From NCBI GenBank assembly GCA_963816985.1, contig CAWFMF010000004.1:3596001-3660000 (forward strand): a stretch of 64,000 bases of DNA. Reading direction: 5' to 3'. This DNA is from JAIVJM01 sp963816985 (GTDB lineage Bacteria; Acidobacteriota; Blastocatellia; Pyrinomonadales; Pyrinomonadaceae). The notes under the pieces are model-generated. The model ran no database searches. It was not told the origin of the DNA and worked only from the letters and a program-made list of their open reading frames with translations. Position numbers and translations under genes: made by a program. Each line of letters starts with the position of its first letter. Positions within the stretch are counted from its first letter, which is position 1. Positions 7,796-15,137 of this stretch are shown here, in pieces.

Positions 7796-8880
7796 GCACG
7801 GACAAGAGCCGCCGACAATTCCTGGGCTGCGCTGGAGCCGCCGCGTTGGCCTCCGGCCTGAATGCCGGAGGGACGAAGGCGCAAAACCGTCGTCGAGGTT
7901 CGAGGAGCGACACCCAAACGCTCCGGCCCTTCGGCTTCGTCATCCACGGCGGCGCGGGAACCATCGAGCGCAGCCGGATGACGCCCGAACGCGAAGCCGC
8001 CTACCGCTCGAAGCTCACGGAGGCCCTGCTCGCGGGTTTCGCGGTGCTCGAAAGGGGCGGCGGCGGGCTCGACGCCGTTATTGCCGCCATTACGCTCCTC
8101 GAAGACTCGCCGCTCTTCAACGCTGGCAAGGGCGCGGTCTTCACGAGCGCGGGGACGAACGAACTCGACGCCTCGATCATGGACGGCAAGACCTTGAAGG
8201 CCGGGGCGGTCGCCGGTCTGCGGCGCGTCAAGAACCCGATTCTGCTCGCGCGGATGGTGATGGAGCAGTCGCCGCACGTCATGATGGTCGGCGAAGGGGC
8301 TGAGACTTTCGCCCGCGAGAAGGGCGTCGAGCTGGTTGACCCGAAGTATTTCTTCACCGAAGAGCGTTGGCAGCAGTTGCAGAGGATAAAGGAGGCCGAG
8401 AAGCAGAAGAATGACCCGCCCCGCCGGACTCGCCTCGAAAACGAGCGTTTGCTGCCGGACGAGAGGAAATTCGGGACTGTCGGAGCGGTTTGCCTCGACC
8501 GTGCGGGGAATCTCTCCGCCGGGACTTCGACCGGCGGGATGACCAACAAGAAGTTTGGAAGGGTCGGCGACTCGCCCCTCATCGGGGCCGGAACTTATGC
8601 CAGCAACGAGACTTGCGCCGTCTCCTGCACCGGCGACGGCGAGTATTTCATCCGCACGGCGGTCGCCCACGACGTTTCGGCGGCATTGGAGTACGGCGGC
8701 AAGCCCTTGCGCGAGGCGGCGGAAGGCGTTCTGGCGAAGGTCGGGCGGCTCGGCGGCACGGGCGGGCTCATCGCCATTGACCGGCGCGGCAATTTCGCCA
8801 TGCCCTTTAACACTTCGGGGATGTACCGGGGGGTAGTCGGGGCCGACGGCCAGCCGCGCGTGCAGATTTATCGAGACTAG
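7792..8880 (+). CDS. Tat-exported isoaspartyl peptidase / L-asparaginase (Ntn hydrolase)
   Basis: A plant-type asparaginase that cleaves isoaspartyl peptides or asparagine. The precursor self-cleaves to expose an N-terminal threonine. A twin-arginine signal is visible (DKSRRQFLGCAGAAALASG), pointing to the periplasm. Conserved parts: FGFVIHGGAGTIER near residue 48, FNAGKGAVFTSAGTNELDAS near 109, the cleavage site KFGTVGAV with nucleophile Thr229, then GNLSAGTSTGGMTNKKFGRVGDSP and GTGGLI. Length (362 aa) is normal with the leader. It is coupled to the small upstream gene; a second, glycosylasparaginase-type relative is at 28611. Confidence 0.92.
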   Translation: MSTDKSRRQFLGCAGAAALASGLNAGGTKAQNRRRGSRSDTQTLRPFGFVIHGGAGTIERSRMTPEREAAYRSKLTEALLAGFAVLERGGGGLDAVIAAITLLEDSPLFNAGKGAVFTSAGTNELDASIMDGKTLKAGAVAGLRRVKNPILLARMVMEQSPHVMMVGEGAETFAREKGVELVDPKYFFTEERWQQLQRIKEAEKQKNDPPRRTRLENERLLPDERKFGTVGAVCLDRAGNLSAGTSTGGMTNKKFGRVGDSPLIGAGTYASNETCAVSCTGDGEYFIRTAVAHDVSAALEYGGKPLREAAEGVLAKVGRLGGTGGLIAIDRRGNFAMPFNTSGMYRGVVGADGQPRVQIYRD

Positions 8881-8893
8881 AAAGCCGCGCCTG

Positions 8894-8902
8894 TGCTATC
8901 TT
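8894..8902 (+). promoter_or_regulatory. Possible extended -10 element
   Basis: TGCTATCTT, matching the extended -10 form seen at 6609, 26782, 29917 and 33349. It lies about 340 nt before the next start, and a better promoter (9023-9051) lies between, so its role is doubtful. Confidence 0.25.
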
Positions 8903-9022
8903 GTGCAGCACCCATTTACCGAAACAGGCGGCGGGGTTTGAGACGGTCGGGAAGGGCTTCTTTCGCCCCCACGCACGCGGCCCAGAAGTGTTGAAAATTA
9001 GTGGAATTTACGCAAATGTTTA

Positions 9023-9051
9023 TTGACACACGGGCGGGTTTCGTGTAAAAA
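9023..9051 (+). promoter_or_regulatory. Sigma-70 promoter of the FecR-like gene
   Basis: TTGACA (9023-9028), 17-nt spacer, TAAAAA (9046-9051) in an AT-rich stretch. Transcription from here would give a leader of about 185 nt before the ATG at 9246. I recognise no riboswitch in that leader. The rest of the 8881-9245 gap holds nothing else I can name. Confidence 0.55.
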
Positions 9052-9245
9052 AGCGAGGTCTTTTGAAGCCCACAGTGGCTCTCATGCCTGCTTTTATGAG
9101 ATGTTCCGCGCAAGGGCTCTGAGTTCAGAGACGGGTTGGCGAGAAAATAACAAGAAAACAAAACGTCTCCTGCGAGTCCAAAACTAGAGACTCGCTGCGC
9201 GCTCTCTCTAAAAATTTGACAGTTTCACCTACGGGAGGAAGAGTA

Positions 9246-9956
9246 ATGATTAGCAGAAATTGGAGCCGTATGCCCATCACGCTGGCTTTGGCGCTTGCCA
9301 TCTTGAGCACGTACTCGATGGTTGGGCTCGCCGCGCCGCAACAGGGGCCGACGGGCGACTTGTCGGTAGTCGGTGAAGTTACCGTCAACGGCACGAGTGC
9401 CATCTCCGGGGCCACGGTCTTTTCGGACAGCACGGTGACGACCGCGAAGGGGTCGAGCGCCGTCGTCAGCCTCGGCAAGCTCGGTCGCGTCGAGGTCTTG
9501 CCGGAGTCGAGCCTCAAGCTCACTTTCACCGAGACGGGCGTCGCGGGCATGCTCGATTCGGGCCGCGTCCGCGTCTCTTCGTCCTCCGGTGTGAGCGCCG
9601 TTGTCACGACCAAGGACGGCGCGGCGGTGGCCGACAACGCTCAGCCCAACGTCTTCACGGTTGACGTCTCGTGCGGCAACACGCTCGTCGCCACCCAGTC
9701 GGGTCGTGTCGAGCTGCGCGCCGGCAACGCCGTCAAGCAGATCGCCGCCGGTAATCAGGACACCGCCGGTACGGCGACGCCGGGCACGCGCTGCACCCGC
9801 TTTACGCAGCCCGACATGCGCGGCCTCGGCGGCGGCGCGCTGGCAGCCCTGCTGCTCGCGGCGGGCGGCGCGGTCGCGGCGGCCATCATCGCGGCGACGC
9901 AGGACAACGACTTCAACTTCGGCGACGACGTTATCGTCATCAGCCCGTCGCGCTAG
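9246..9956 (+). CDS. Secreted FecR-like domain protein with C-terminal membrane segment
   Basis: About 236 residues. The start is set by GGGAGGAAGAG just before the ATG. A signal peptide (MPITLALALAILSTYSMVGLAA) leads into a beta-rich region reminiscent of FecR/LPS-assembly-type domains (ATVFSDSTVTTAKGSSAVVS, then GRVEVLPESSLKLTF), and ends with a Gly/Ala hydrophobic segment (GGGALAALLLAAGGAVAAAI) and an acidic tail. Probably envelope-anchored. It is a single-gene unit with its own promoter and a strong terminator hairpin (10037-10074). The FecR assignment is by pattern and only moderate. Confidence 0.75.
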   Translation: MISRNWSRMPITLALALAILSTYSMVGLAAPQQGPTGDLSVVGEVTVNGTSAISGATVFSDSTVTTAKGSSAVVSLGKLGRVEVLPESSLKLTFTETGVAGMLDSGRVRVSSSSGVSAVVTTKDGAAVADNAQPNVFTVDVSCGNTLVATQSGRVELRAGNAVKQIAAGNQDTAGTATPGTRCTRFTQPDMRGLGGGALAALLLAAGGAVAAAIIAATQDNDFNFGDDVIVISPSR

Positions 9957-10036
9957 TCCCTGCTGGCGAGTCCGAGTTTGAGTCCGTGTGGTTCTGTCAG
10001 CCAGCGCCTCGGTAGAAGATGAGGGCGCATCAACTT

Positions 10037-10074
10037 TGCGGGTCACGCGCAATTGAGTTTCCGCGTGACCCGCA
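10037..10074 (+). terminator. Rho-independent terminator
   Basis: A perfect 13-bp stem (10037-10049 with 10062-10074) and 12-nt loop, followed by ACCTTTTG. It lies between the FecR-like gene and ugd. Confidence 0.7.
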
Positions 10075-10138
10075 ACCTTTTGTCCGGAATTGTCCGACAG
10101 CTTCATCCTCCCCGCTTGAAAGGTCGCTTTACTAAGTC

Positions 10139-11437
10139 ATGCACATCGCGGTAATCGGGACGGGCTACGTCGGTCTGGTGACCGGGGCCTGTTTTGCGGA
10201 GTTCGGCGTCAACGTCACCTGCGTGGACGTTGACGCCGCGAAGATTCAGAGCCTCTCCGAGGGCCACATCCCCATCTACGAGCCCGGCCTCGACCAGATC
10301 GTCTCGAAGAACACACAGGCCGGTCGCCTCAACTTCACCACCGACATTCGCATCGCCGTCGAACAGGCGCTCGTCATCTTCCTCGCCGTCGGCACGCCGC
10401 CGAAAGAGGACGGCTCCGCCGACTTGCGCTTCATTGACGAGGCCGCGCGCTCGATAGCCGAGCACATGAACGGCTACAAGGTGATCGTCACGAAGTCCAC
10501 CGTCCCCGTCGGCACGGGCGAGCACGTCCGCGCGCTCATCCGCGAGCACCAGAAGACGAAGCACAACTTCGGCGTCGTCTCGAACCCGGAATTCCTGCGC
10601 GAGGGCGCGGCGATTGACGACTTCATGCGACCCGACCGCGTCGTCATCGGGAGCCGCGACGAGGAGGCCGTCGCCATCATGCGCGACCTCTACCGCCCGC
10701 TCTATTTAATAGAGACGCCGATTGTCATCACCTCGCTCGAAGCGGCGGAGCTGACGAAGTACGCCGCCAACGCCTTCCTCGCCGCCAAGATTTCCTTCAT
10801 CAACGAGATCGCCAACCTCTGCGATCGCATCGGCTGCGACGTGCACGACGTGGCGCGCGCCATCGGCATGGACAACCGCATCGGGCGGAAGTTCCTGCAC
10901 CCCGGCCCCGGCTACGGCGGCTCTTGCTTCCCGAAGGACACGTCGGCGCTCTTGTCGGTGGCGCGCGCCTACGACGGCGAGTCGCTCATCATCGAAGCGG
11001 TCGTCGAGGTCAACCGCCGCCAGCGGCAGGCGATGGTCGAGAAGATAGAGAAGCTGGTCGGCGACCTCAAGGGCAAGCAGATTGCCGTCCTCGGCCTTTC
11101 CTTCAAGCCGGAGACCGACGATATGCGCGAGGCCCCGGCGCTCGACATCGTCAACTCTCTGGTCGAGCGCGGCGCGAAGGTGCGGGCCTACGACCCCGTG
11201 GCCATCCCGCAGGCGCGCAAGGTCTTGACGGAAATCGAGTACGCCGAGGACGAGTACGCGGCGGTCGAGGGCGCGGACGCCTTAGTCTTCATGACGGAGT
11301 GGAACCAGTTCCGCGCGCTCAACATGGAGCGCGTCCGCGAGCTGATGCGCACGCCCTGCATCGCCGACCTCCGCAACATCTACGAGCCCTCGGCCATGCG
11401 CGAACTCGGCTTCAAATACGTCGGGGTGGGAAGGTGA
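10139..11437 (+). CDS. ugd: UDP-glucose 6-dehydrogenase
   Basis: Oxidises UDP-glucose to UDP-glucuronate in two NAD-dependent steps, for polysaccharide synthesis. 432 residues, normal length. The N-terminal Rossmann motif is IAVIGTGYVGLVTGACFAEF. The catalytic cysteine lies in GPGYGGSCFPKDTSAL; the central helix region reads EAAELTKYAANAFLAAKISF; the C-terminal domain includes GLSFKPETDDMREAP. The related GDP-mannose and UDP-ManNAc dehydrogenases share these motifs, but overall the best fit is Ugd/TuaD. The sugar epimerase gene follows after a repeat. Confidence 0.93.
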   Translation: MHIAVIGTGYVGLVTGACFAEFGVNVTCVDVDAAKIQSLSEGHIPIYEPGLDQIVSKNTQAGRLNFTTDIRIAVEQALVIFLAVGTPPKEDGSADLRFIDEAARSIAEHMNGYKVIVTKSTVPVGTGEHVRALIREHQKTKHNFGVVSNPEFLREGAAIDDFMRPDRVVIGSRDEEAVAIMRDLYRPLYLIETPIVITSLEAAELTKYAANAFLAAKISFINEIANLCDRIGCDVHDVARAIGMDNRIGRKFLHPGPGYGGSCFPKDTSALLSVARAYDGESLIIEAVVEVNRRQRQAMVEKIEKLVGDLKGKQIAVLGLSFKPETDDMREAPALDIVNSLVERGAKVRAYDPVAIPQARKVLTEIEYAEDEYAAVEGADALVFMTEWNQFRALNMERVRELMRTPCIADLRNIYEPSAMRELGFKYVGVGR

Positions 11438-11442
11438 CGAAA

Positions 11443-11534
11443 CATTTTGGATTTTAGATTTTGGATTTGCGATTGAAAGAACCGAGCAACTGTCTTCAGT
11501 CGCAATCCAAAATCTAAAATCCAAAATCTAAAAT
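11443..11534. repeat. AT-rich inverted repeat, family B (ATCCAAAATCTAAA type)
   Basis: Arms at about 11443-11472 and 11499-11534 consist of tandem GATTTTGGATTTTA-type words and their reverse complement, forming a long hairpin between ugd and the epimerase gene. The arms are not perfectly matched in number of words, as expected of internal slippage. Confidence 0.75.
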
Positions 11535-11537
11535 GCT

Positions 11538-12497
11538 ATGAGCCTCTCAGGAATCGTTCTGGTGACGGGCGGGGCGGGGTTCGTGGGGTCGCACATCGCG
11601 GCGACGCTCGCGGGGCGCGGGGCGCGCGTGCGCGTGCTCGACGACCTCTCGACGGGCCACGAGGAGAACCTCGAAGAGATCGGCGGGCGCGTTGATTTCG
11701 TGCGCGGCAGCGTGAACGACGAAGGGGCTCTGCGACGCGCGCTCGAAGGCGTCGAGCTGGTCTTCCACGAGGCCGCAATCCCTTCGGTCCCGCGCTCGGT
11801 CGCGAACCCCTTGGAGACGCACCGCGCGTGTGTGGATGGGACTTTCTCGCTGCTCAACGCGGCGCGCGAGGCGGGCGTCCGGCGGCTCGTCTACGCCGCT
11901 TCGAGCTCGGCCTACGGCGACCAGCCGACTTTGCCGAAGCACGAGGAGATGCCGCCGCAGCCGCTCTCGCCCTACGCGGCGGCGAAGCTCGTCGGCGAGT
12001 ATTACTGTCAGGTCTGGACGCGCACCTACAACTTCGAGACCGTCTGCCTCCGCTACTTCAACGTCTTCGGCCCACGGCAAGACCCAAGCTCGCCTTACTC
12101 CGGCGTCATCTCGCGCTTCATCTCGGCGCTCCTCGGCGGCGAGCGGCCCGTCATCTTCGGCGACGGCGAACAGTCGCGCGACTTCACCTACGTCTCGAAC
12201 GTGGTGGAGGCAAACCTCCGCGCCGCCGAGACCAAGACGGGCGTCGGCCAGATAATCAACGTCGCCAACGGCGAGCGCACCACGCTCAACGAACTGCTCG
12301 CGACTCTGAAGGGCATCACGGGCAAGACCGAGGTCGAGCCGGAATACCGCGAGTTCCGCGTCGGCGACGTGATGCACAGCCTCGCCGACATCACGCGCGC
12401 CCGCGAGCATCTGGGCTACGAGCCGCACGTCGGTCTGGAAGAGGGTTTGAGAAAGACCATCGAATGGTGGTCGCAGAGCCGCTTCGCTCGCGCGTAA
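11538..12497 (+). CDS. NAD-dependent nucleotide-sugar 4-epimerase
   Basis: An extended short-chain dehydrogenase of 319 residues acting on UDP-sugars. It has the NAD motif VTGGAGFVGSHIA, the active-site serine region YAASSSAYGD, the catalytic YAAAK (SPYAAAKLVGEYY), and sugar-binding stretches RYFNVFGPRQDPSSPYSGVI and FGDGEQSRDFTYV. This pattern fits the WbpP/GalE-type UDP-GlcNAc/UDP-glucose 4-epimerases; the exact substrate cannot be fixed. With ugd upstream it suggests uronic-acid polysaccharide precursor supply. Confidence 0.9.
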   Translation: MSLSGIVLVTGGAGFVGSHIAATLAGRGARVRVLDDLSTGHEENLEEIGGRVDFVRGSVNDEGALRRALEGVELVFHEAAIPSVPRSVANPLETHRACVDGTFSLLNAAREAGVRRLVYAASSSAYGDQPTLPKHEEMPPQPLSPYAAAKLVGEYYCQVWTRTYNFETVCLRYFNVFGPRQDPSSPYSGVISRFISALLGGERPVIFGDGEQSRDFTYVSNVVEANLRAAETKTGVGQIINVANGERTTLNELLATLKGITGKTEVEPEYREFRVGDVMHSLADITRAREHLGYEPHVGLEEGLRKTIEWWSQSRFARA

Positions 12498-12618
12498 GGC
12501 AAAAGTTAAAAAGGCAAAAGTACGGACGAACGAAAGCGCGGCTCTCATCAACGATTGATGAGAGCCGCGCTGCCTTTATCTCTTCACTTTTGCCTTTTGC
12601 CTTTTTACTTTTGCCTTA
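12497..12618. repeat. Inverted repeat, family C (GGCAAAAGTAAAAAGG type), with inner hairpin
   Basis: Outer arms (about 12497-12522 and 12587-12618) are GGCAAAAGT-type words and their complement; inside is a perfect 16-bp stem (12537-12552 with 12556-12571, loop CGA). The repeat overlaps the stop codons of both convergent neighbours (the epimerase gene and mtnA), and may serve as a bidirectional terminator. Another family C copy is at 19647-19730. Confidence 0.8.
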
Positions 12619-13665
12619 TCCTTCGACCATCCGCCGTAAAGTCTCGGTGTAGGGCGGGCGGGCGACGCCGCGGTCGGTGATGATGGCGGCGATGAGGGGG
12701 TGGGGCGTCACGTCGAAGGCGGGGTTGTGGGCGGCGACGCCTTCGGGCGAGAGGCGCTGTTCGCGGAGGTGCGTGACTTCGCGCTCGTCGCGTTCCTCGA
12801 TGGGAATCTGTTCGCCCGAAGGGATGTTTAAATCAATGGTCGAGATGGGCGCGGCGACGTAGAAGGGTATGTTGTGCTCGCGCGCCAGCACCGCGACCAT
12901 GTAGGTTCCGATCTTGTTGGCGGTGTCGCCGTTGGCGGCGATGCGGTCGGCCCCGACGACGACGACATCCACCGAGCCCTTCTTCATCTCGTGCCCGGCC
13001 ATGTTGTCGGTGATGACGGTGACGGGAATCTCATCCTTCTGTAACTCCCAGGCGGTGAGCCGCGCGCCTTGAAGGAACGGCCTCGTCTCGTCGGCGATGA
13101 CGGCGACGCGCTTGCCCGCGTCGCGCGCGCCGCGCACCACGCCGAGCGCCGTCCCGTAGTCGCCGGCGGTCGCCAGAGCCCCGGCGTTGCAGTGCGTGAG
13201 GACGGTCGCGCCGTCGGGTATCAACTCGCCGCCGAAGCGTCCGAGCGCGCGGTTCGACTCGATGTCCTCGCGGAAAATCTTCTTCGCCTCTTCGACGAGC
13301 AGCGCCTTGACCTCGTCCACCTGCCGCATCTCGGCGGCCTTCGCGCGGCGGAAGGCGTCGCGCATCCGCTCGATGGCCCAGAAGAGGTTGACGGCGGTCG
13401 GGCGCGTGCGGCTCATCATGTCGCAGAAGAAGTCGAAGTCTTCTTCGAGGTCGGCGACCGAGGAGACGGCGGCCTGCTTCGTGCCGAGGGCGATGCCCAT
13501 CGCCGCCGAGACGCCGATGGCGGGCGCGCCGCGCACGACCATCAGCTTGATGGCCTCGGCCACCTCGTCGGACGAACGCAGCATGACGTACTTCTCCTCG
13601 GTCGGGAGCAGACGCTGGTCAATCATGCGCACGCCCTCGTCTGTCCACTCGACGGTCTTAATCAT
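12616..13665 (-). CDS. mtnA: S-methyl-5-thioribose-1-phosphate isomerase
   Basis: Isomerises methylthioribose-1-phosphate to methylthioribulose-1-phosphate in methionine salvage. 349 residues from the ATG at 13665 (MIKTVEWTDEGVRMIDQRLLP). Diagnostic segments: VVRGAPAIGVSAAMG near residue 50, the catalytic-cysteine region LTHCNAGALATAGDYGTALG, the catalytic aspartate in VVVGADRIAANGDTANKIGT, and NPAFDVTPHPLIAAIITDRG at the end. Related eIF2B-like ribose-1,5-bisphosphate isomerases lack the full set. No other mtn gene is in the window. Confidence 0.95.
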   Translation of the reverse strand: MIKTVEWTDEGVRMIDQRLLPTEEKYVMLRSSDEVAEAIKLMVVRGAPAIGVSAAMGIALGTKQAAVSSVADLEEDFDFFCDMMSRTRPTAVNLFWAIERMRDAFRRAKAAEMRQVDEVKALLVEEAKKIFREDIESNRALGRFGGELIPDGATVLTHCNAGALATAGDYGTALGVVRGARDAGKRVAVIADETRPFLQGARLTAWELQKDEIPVTVITDNMAGHEMKKGSVDVVVVGADRIAANGDTANKIGTYMVAVLAREHNIPFYVAAPISTIDLNIPSGEQIPIEERDEREVTHLREQRLSPEGVAAHNPAFDVTPHPLIAAIITDRGVARPPYTETLRRMVEG

Positions 13666-13807
13666 CTGACTACAATCTCCCACGCCTCCGCGCCGGCGAA
13701 AGCGTCGCGGCGCGTTGTCATTATTCCTTCACGATGGTGGAGCGAATTTGAAGAGCCTGTATCTTACGGGACGGCTCAAGCGGCAGGCAAACGGCGCGGG
13801 CATTTAA

Positions 13808-13873
13808 GACGGCGCGGCGGTGACTTTGAAACCGGGCGGCCTCGCCCTCTTCGTTTGTCACCGCCGCGCCGTC
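13808..13873. terminator. Hairpin downstream of the DUF4383 gene
   Basis: A perfect 17-bp inverted repeat (13808-13824 and 13857-13873) with a 32-nt loop, between the 3' end of the minus-strand DUF4383 gene and the mtnA start. No strong T-run follows, so it may be an mRNA-end stabiliser rather than a classical terminator. Confidence 0.5.
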
Positions 13874-13901
13874 AGAGTCGCCTGACTTAAACGCCCGGCC
13901 T

Positions 13902-14315
13902 TTAGGCGCGGTCGTTGTATGCCTTCGTCATGAACCCGCCGATGAGGTAGATGACGGCGAGCAGCAGGTGGACGACGTGATCCATCGTGGCGAATTCGAG
14001 CGAGCCGGGGAGGACGGTCAGGAGCCGCGAGTCCGTCCCGTGGCTGATGCCCGGAATCGTGTGCTGGCCGCTGCCGCCGAGCAGGAAGCCCGCGACGCCG
14101 AGGAGCCCGTAGACGAGGCCGAAGACGATGCAGAAGAGGCGCGCGCCGGCCAAAGTCCCCTTGAGGCCGAAGTAGAGCGAGACCGCGCCGGAGATGAGGT
14201 GTACGAGGTTGTGGGCAAGGCTCAAGTGCGTGCCGAGAAAGCCGGGCGCGACGAAGCCGATGAGCCCGACCAAGATGAACAACACGCCTAGCAGAGTCGC
14301 AACTGTTTTCGCCAT
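13902..14315 (-). CDS. DUF4383 domain membrane protein
   Basis: 137 residues, four transmembrane segments (about 5-25, 36-54, 60-82, 112-130). The pattern VGLIGFVAPGFLG ... HNLVHLISGAVSLYFGL ... FGLVYGLLGVAGFLLG ... DHVVHLLLAVIYLIGGF matches DUF4383, a family of small membrane proteins without known function that shows an internal duplication around the HLxxG motifs. Single gene, divergent from the rhodanese gene. Confidence 0.88.
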   Translation of the reverse strand: MAKTVATLLGVLFILVGLIGFVAPGFLGTHLSLAHNLVHLISGAVSLYFGLKGTLAGARLFCIVFGLVYGLLGVAGFLLGGSGQHTIPGISHGTDSRLLTVLPGSLEFATMDHVVHLLLAVIYLIGGFMTKAYNDRA

Positions 14316-14398
14316 AAAATCTGACTCTCCTCCTTCGGGAAGACTAAGGTGGACAAGCGCACGGGGAGAAGGGGTGCGTCCCTAGCACCTTTCAAAAG

Positions 14399-14438
14399 TG
14401 CCCCCGCTTTCGAGAATCGTCATGTGCGAGCGGGGGCA
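14399..14438. other. Hairpin in the divergent DUF4383/rhodanese region
   Basis: TGCCCCCGCT at 14399-14408 pairs perfectly with 14429-14438. It lies 5' of both divergent genes, so it is not a simple terminator for either. The remainder of the 14316-14663 gap contains the promoter listed next. Confidence 0.45.
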
Positions 14439-14505
14439 TTGTACATCAAAAGACGCGGCCACCCATTTAGTTTTTCTTGAGACCGCATCACGAAAATGTC
14501 GCGTG

Positions 14506-14535
14506 TTGAGGGCACAGTTTCGCGGGTGTTATACT
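14506..14535 (+). promoter_or_regulatory. Sigma-70 promoter of the rhodanese gene
   Basis: TTGAGG (14506-14511), 18 nt, TATACT (14530-14535). It places the transcript start near 14542, which excludes the possible ATG at 14496 and supports the ATG at 14664. Confidence 0.55.
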
Positions 14536-14663
14536 TTTCCGGCAACACTCGAACGGCAAGCGCCCACACCCCGCCGGACTTCAAAGCGGAACAACTTCGG
14601 AGCGGGAGAGGGGTTTTAAGAGACGGGCGCGGGAGTTTGCCGGGGAGGTCTCAAGGAGAGCGC

Positions 14664-15008
14664 ATGGCGTTGGCTGAGGGGCCGAGGCGAATCAACATCG
14701 AAGAGGCTCGGCGGATGGTCGAGGCGGGGCTCGCGCCCGTCTTCATAGACACGCGCAACGCGCGCCACTGGGCGCAGAGCGACGAGCAGATTCCGGGGAG
14801 CCTGCGCATCTGGCGCGAGGAACTGGAGGCGCGCATCGGGGAAGTCCCGCGCAATCGCCCGCTCGTCACCTACTGCGCCTGACACTACGAGCACTCCAGC
14901 ACCCGTGCGGCGCTGATCCTCGAAGAATACGATTTCACAGACATCCACATCCTCGTCGGCGGCTTCAACGCGTGGCGCGACAAAGGATTTCCTTTAGAGA
15001 GGAAGTAA
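14664..15008 (+). CDS. Rhodanese-like sulfurtransferase with in-frame TGA (candidate selenoprotein)
   Basis: Reading through one TGA (14880-14882, codon 73) gives a complete 114-residue single-domain rhodanese. Start: ATG 14664 with AAGGAG at 14653-14658. The first part is INIEEARRMVEAGLAPVFID, the active loop is LVTYCA-(TGA)-HYEHSSTRAAL, and the frame continues to the typical end LVGGFNAWRDKGFPL and a TAA at 15006-15008. Relatives usually have YC.CP.E.SSARAA here, so the TGA stands at the second cysteine; Cys71 aligns with the general rhodanese active-site cysteine. A SECIS-like hairpin starts 5 nt after the TGA. Rhodanese-related selenoproteins are known in bacteria. The alternative is a nonsense mutation giving a 72-residue fragment; selA, selB, selC and selD are not in the window. 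Confidence 0.72.
14888..14922 (+). promoter_or_regulatory. Candidate bacterial SECIS element
   Basis: Starting 5 nt after the TGA: lower stem CGAG (14888-14891) with CTCG (14919-14922), a 5+3-nt internal loop, upper stem CAGC (14897-14900) with GCTG (14912-14915), an A/C mismatch, two C-G pairs, and the apical loop CGTGC (14904-14908). The loop has G at its second position, 22 nt after the TGA, within the range described for bacterial SECIS elements. It is all inside the coding frame. Structure read by eye, not folded. Confidence 0.55.
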
Positions 15009-15009
15009 G

Positions 15010-15131
15010 CAGTTTTCAGTTTTGAGTTTTCAGTTTTCAGTTCCGAAATTTGAAATCTCAAATCACTGAAGCTGAAAGCTAAAGGCTAAAAGCTCAAAGC
15101 TAAAAAACTGAAAACTGAAAACTGAAAACTG
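15010..15131. repeat. AT-rich inverted repeat, family D (CTGAAAACTGAAAA type)
   Basis: Left arm 15010-15043 (CAGTTTTCAGTTTTGAG words) and right arm about 15105-15131 (ACTGAAAACTGAAAA words) flank a loop of related words (GCTGAAAGCTAAAGGCTAAA). It lies between the rhodanese stop and gatB. A second copy is at 17470-17587. Confidence 0.8.
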
Positions 15132-15137
15132 TAAACT

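Noticed and set aside
9058..9245. Riboswitch in the 185-nt leader of the FecR-like gene
   Set aside because: No known riboswitch core could be recognised; only the promoter and ribosome binding site are clear.
14496..14882. Longer 5' start for the rhodanese gene and stop at the TGA
   Set aside because: ATG 14496 lies upstream of the promoter at 14506-14535, and the sequence up to 14663 has no rhodanese similarity; the frame continues as rhodanese after the TGA.
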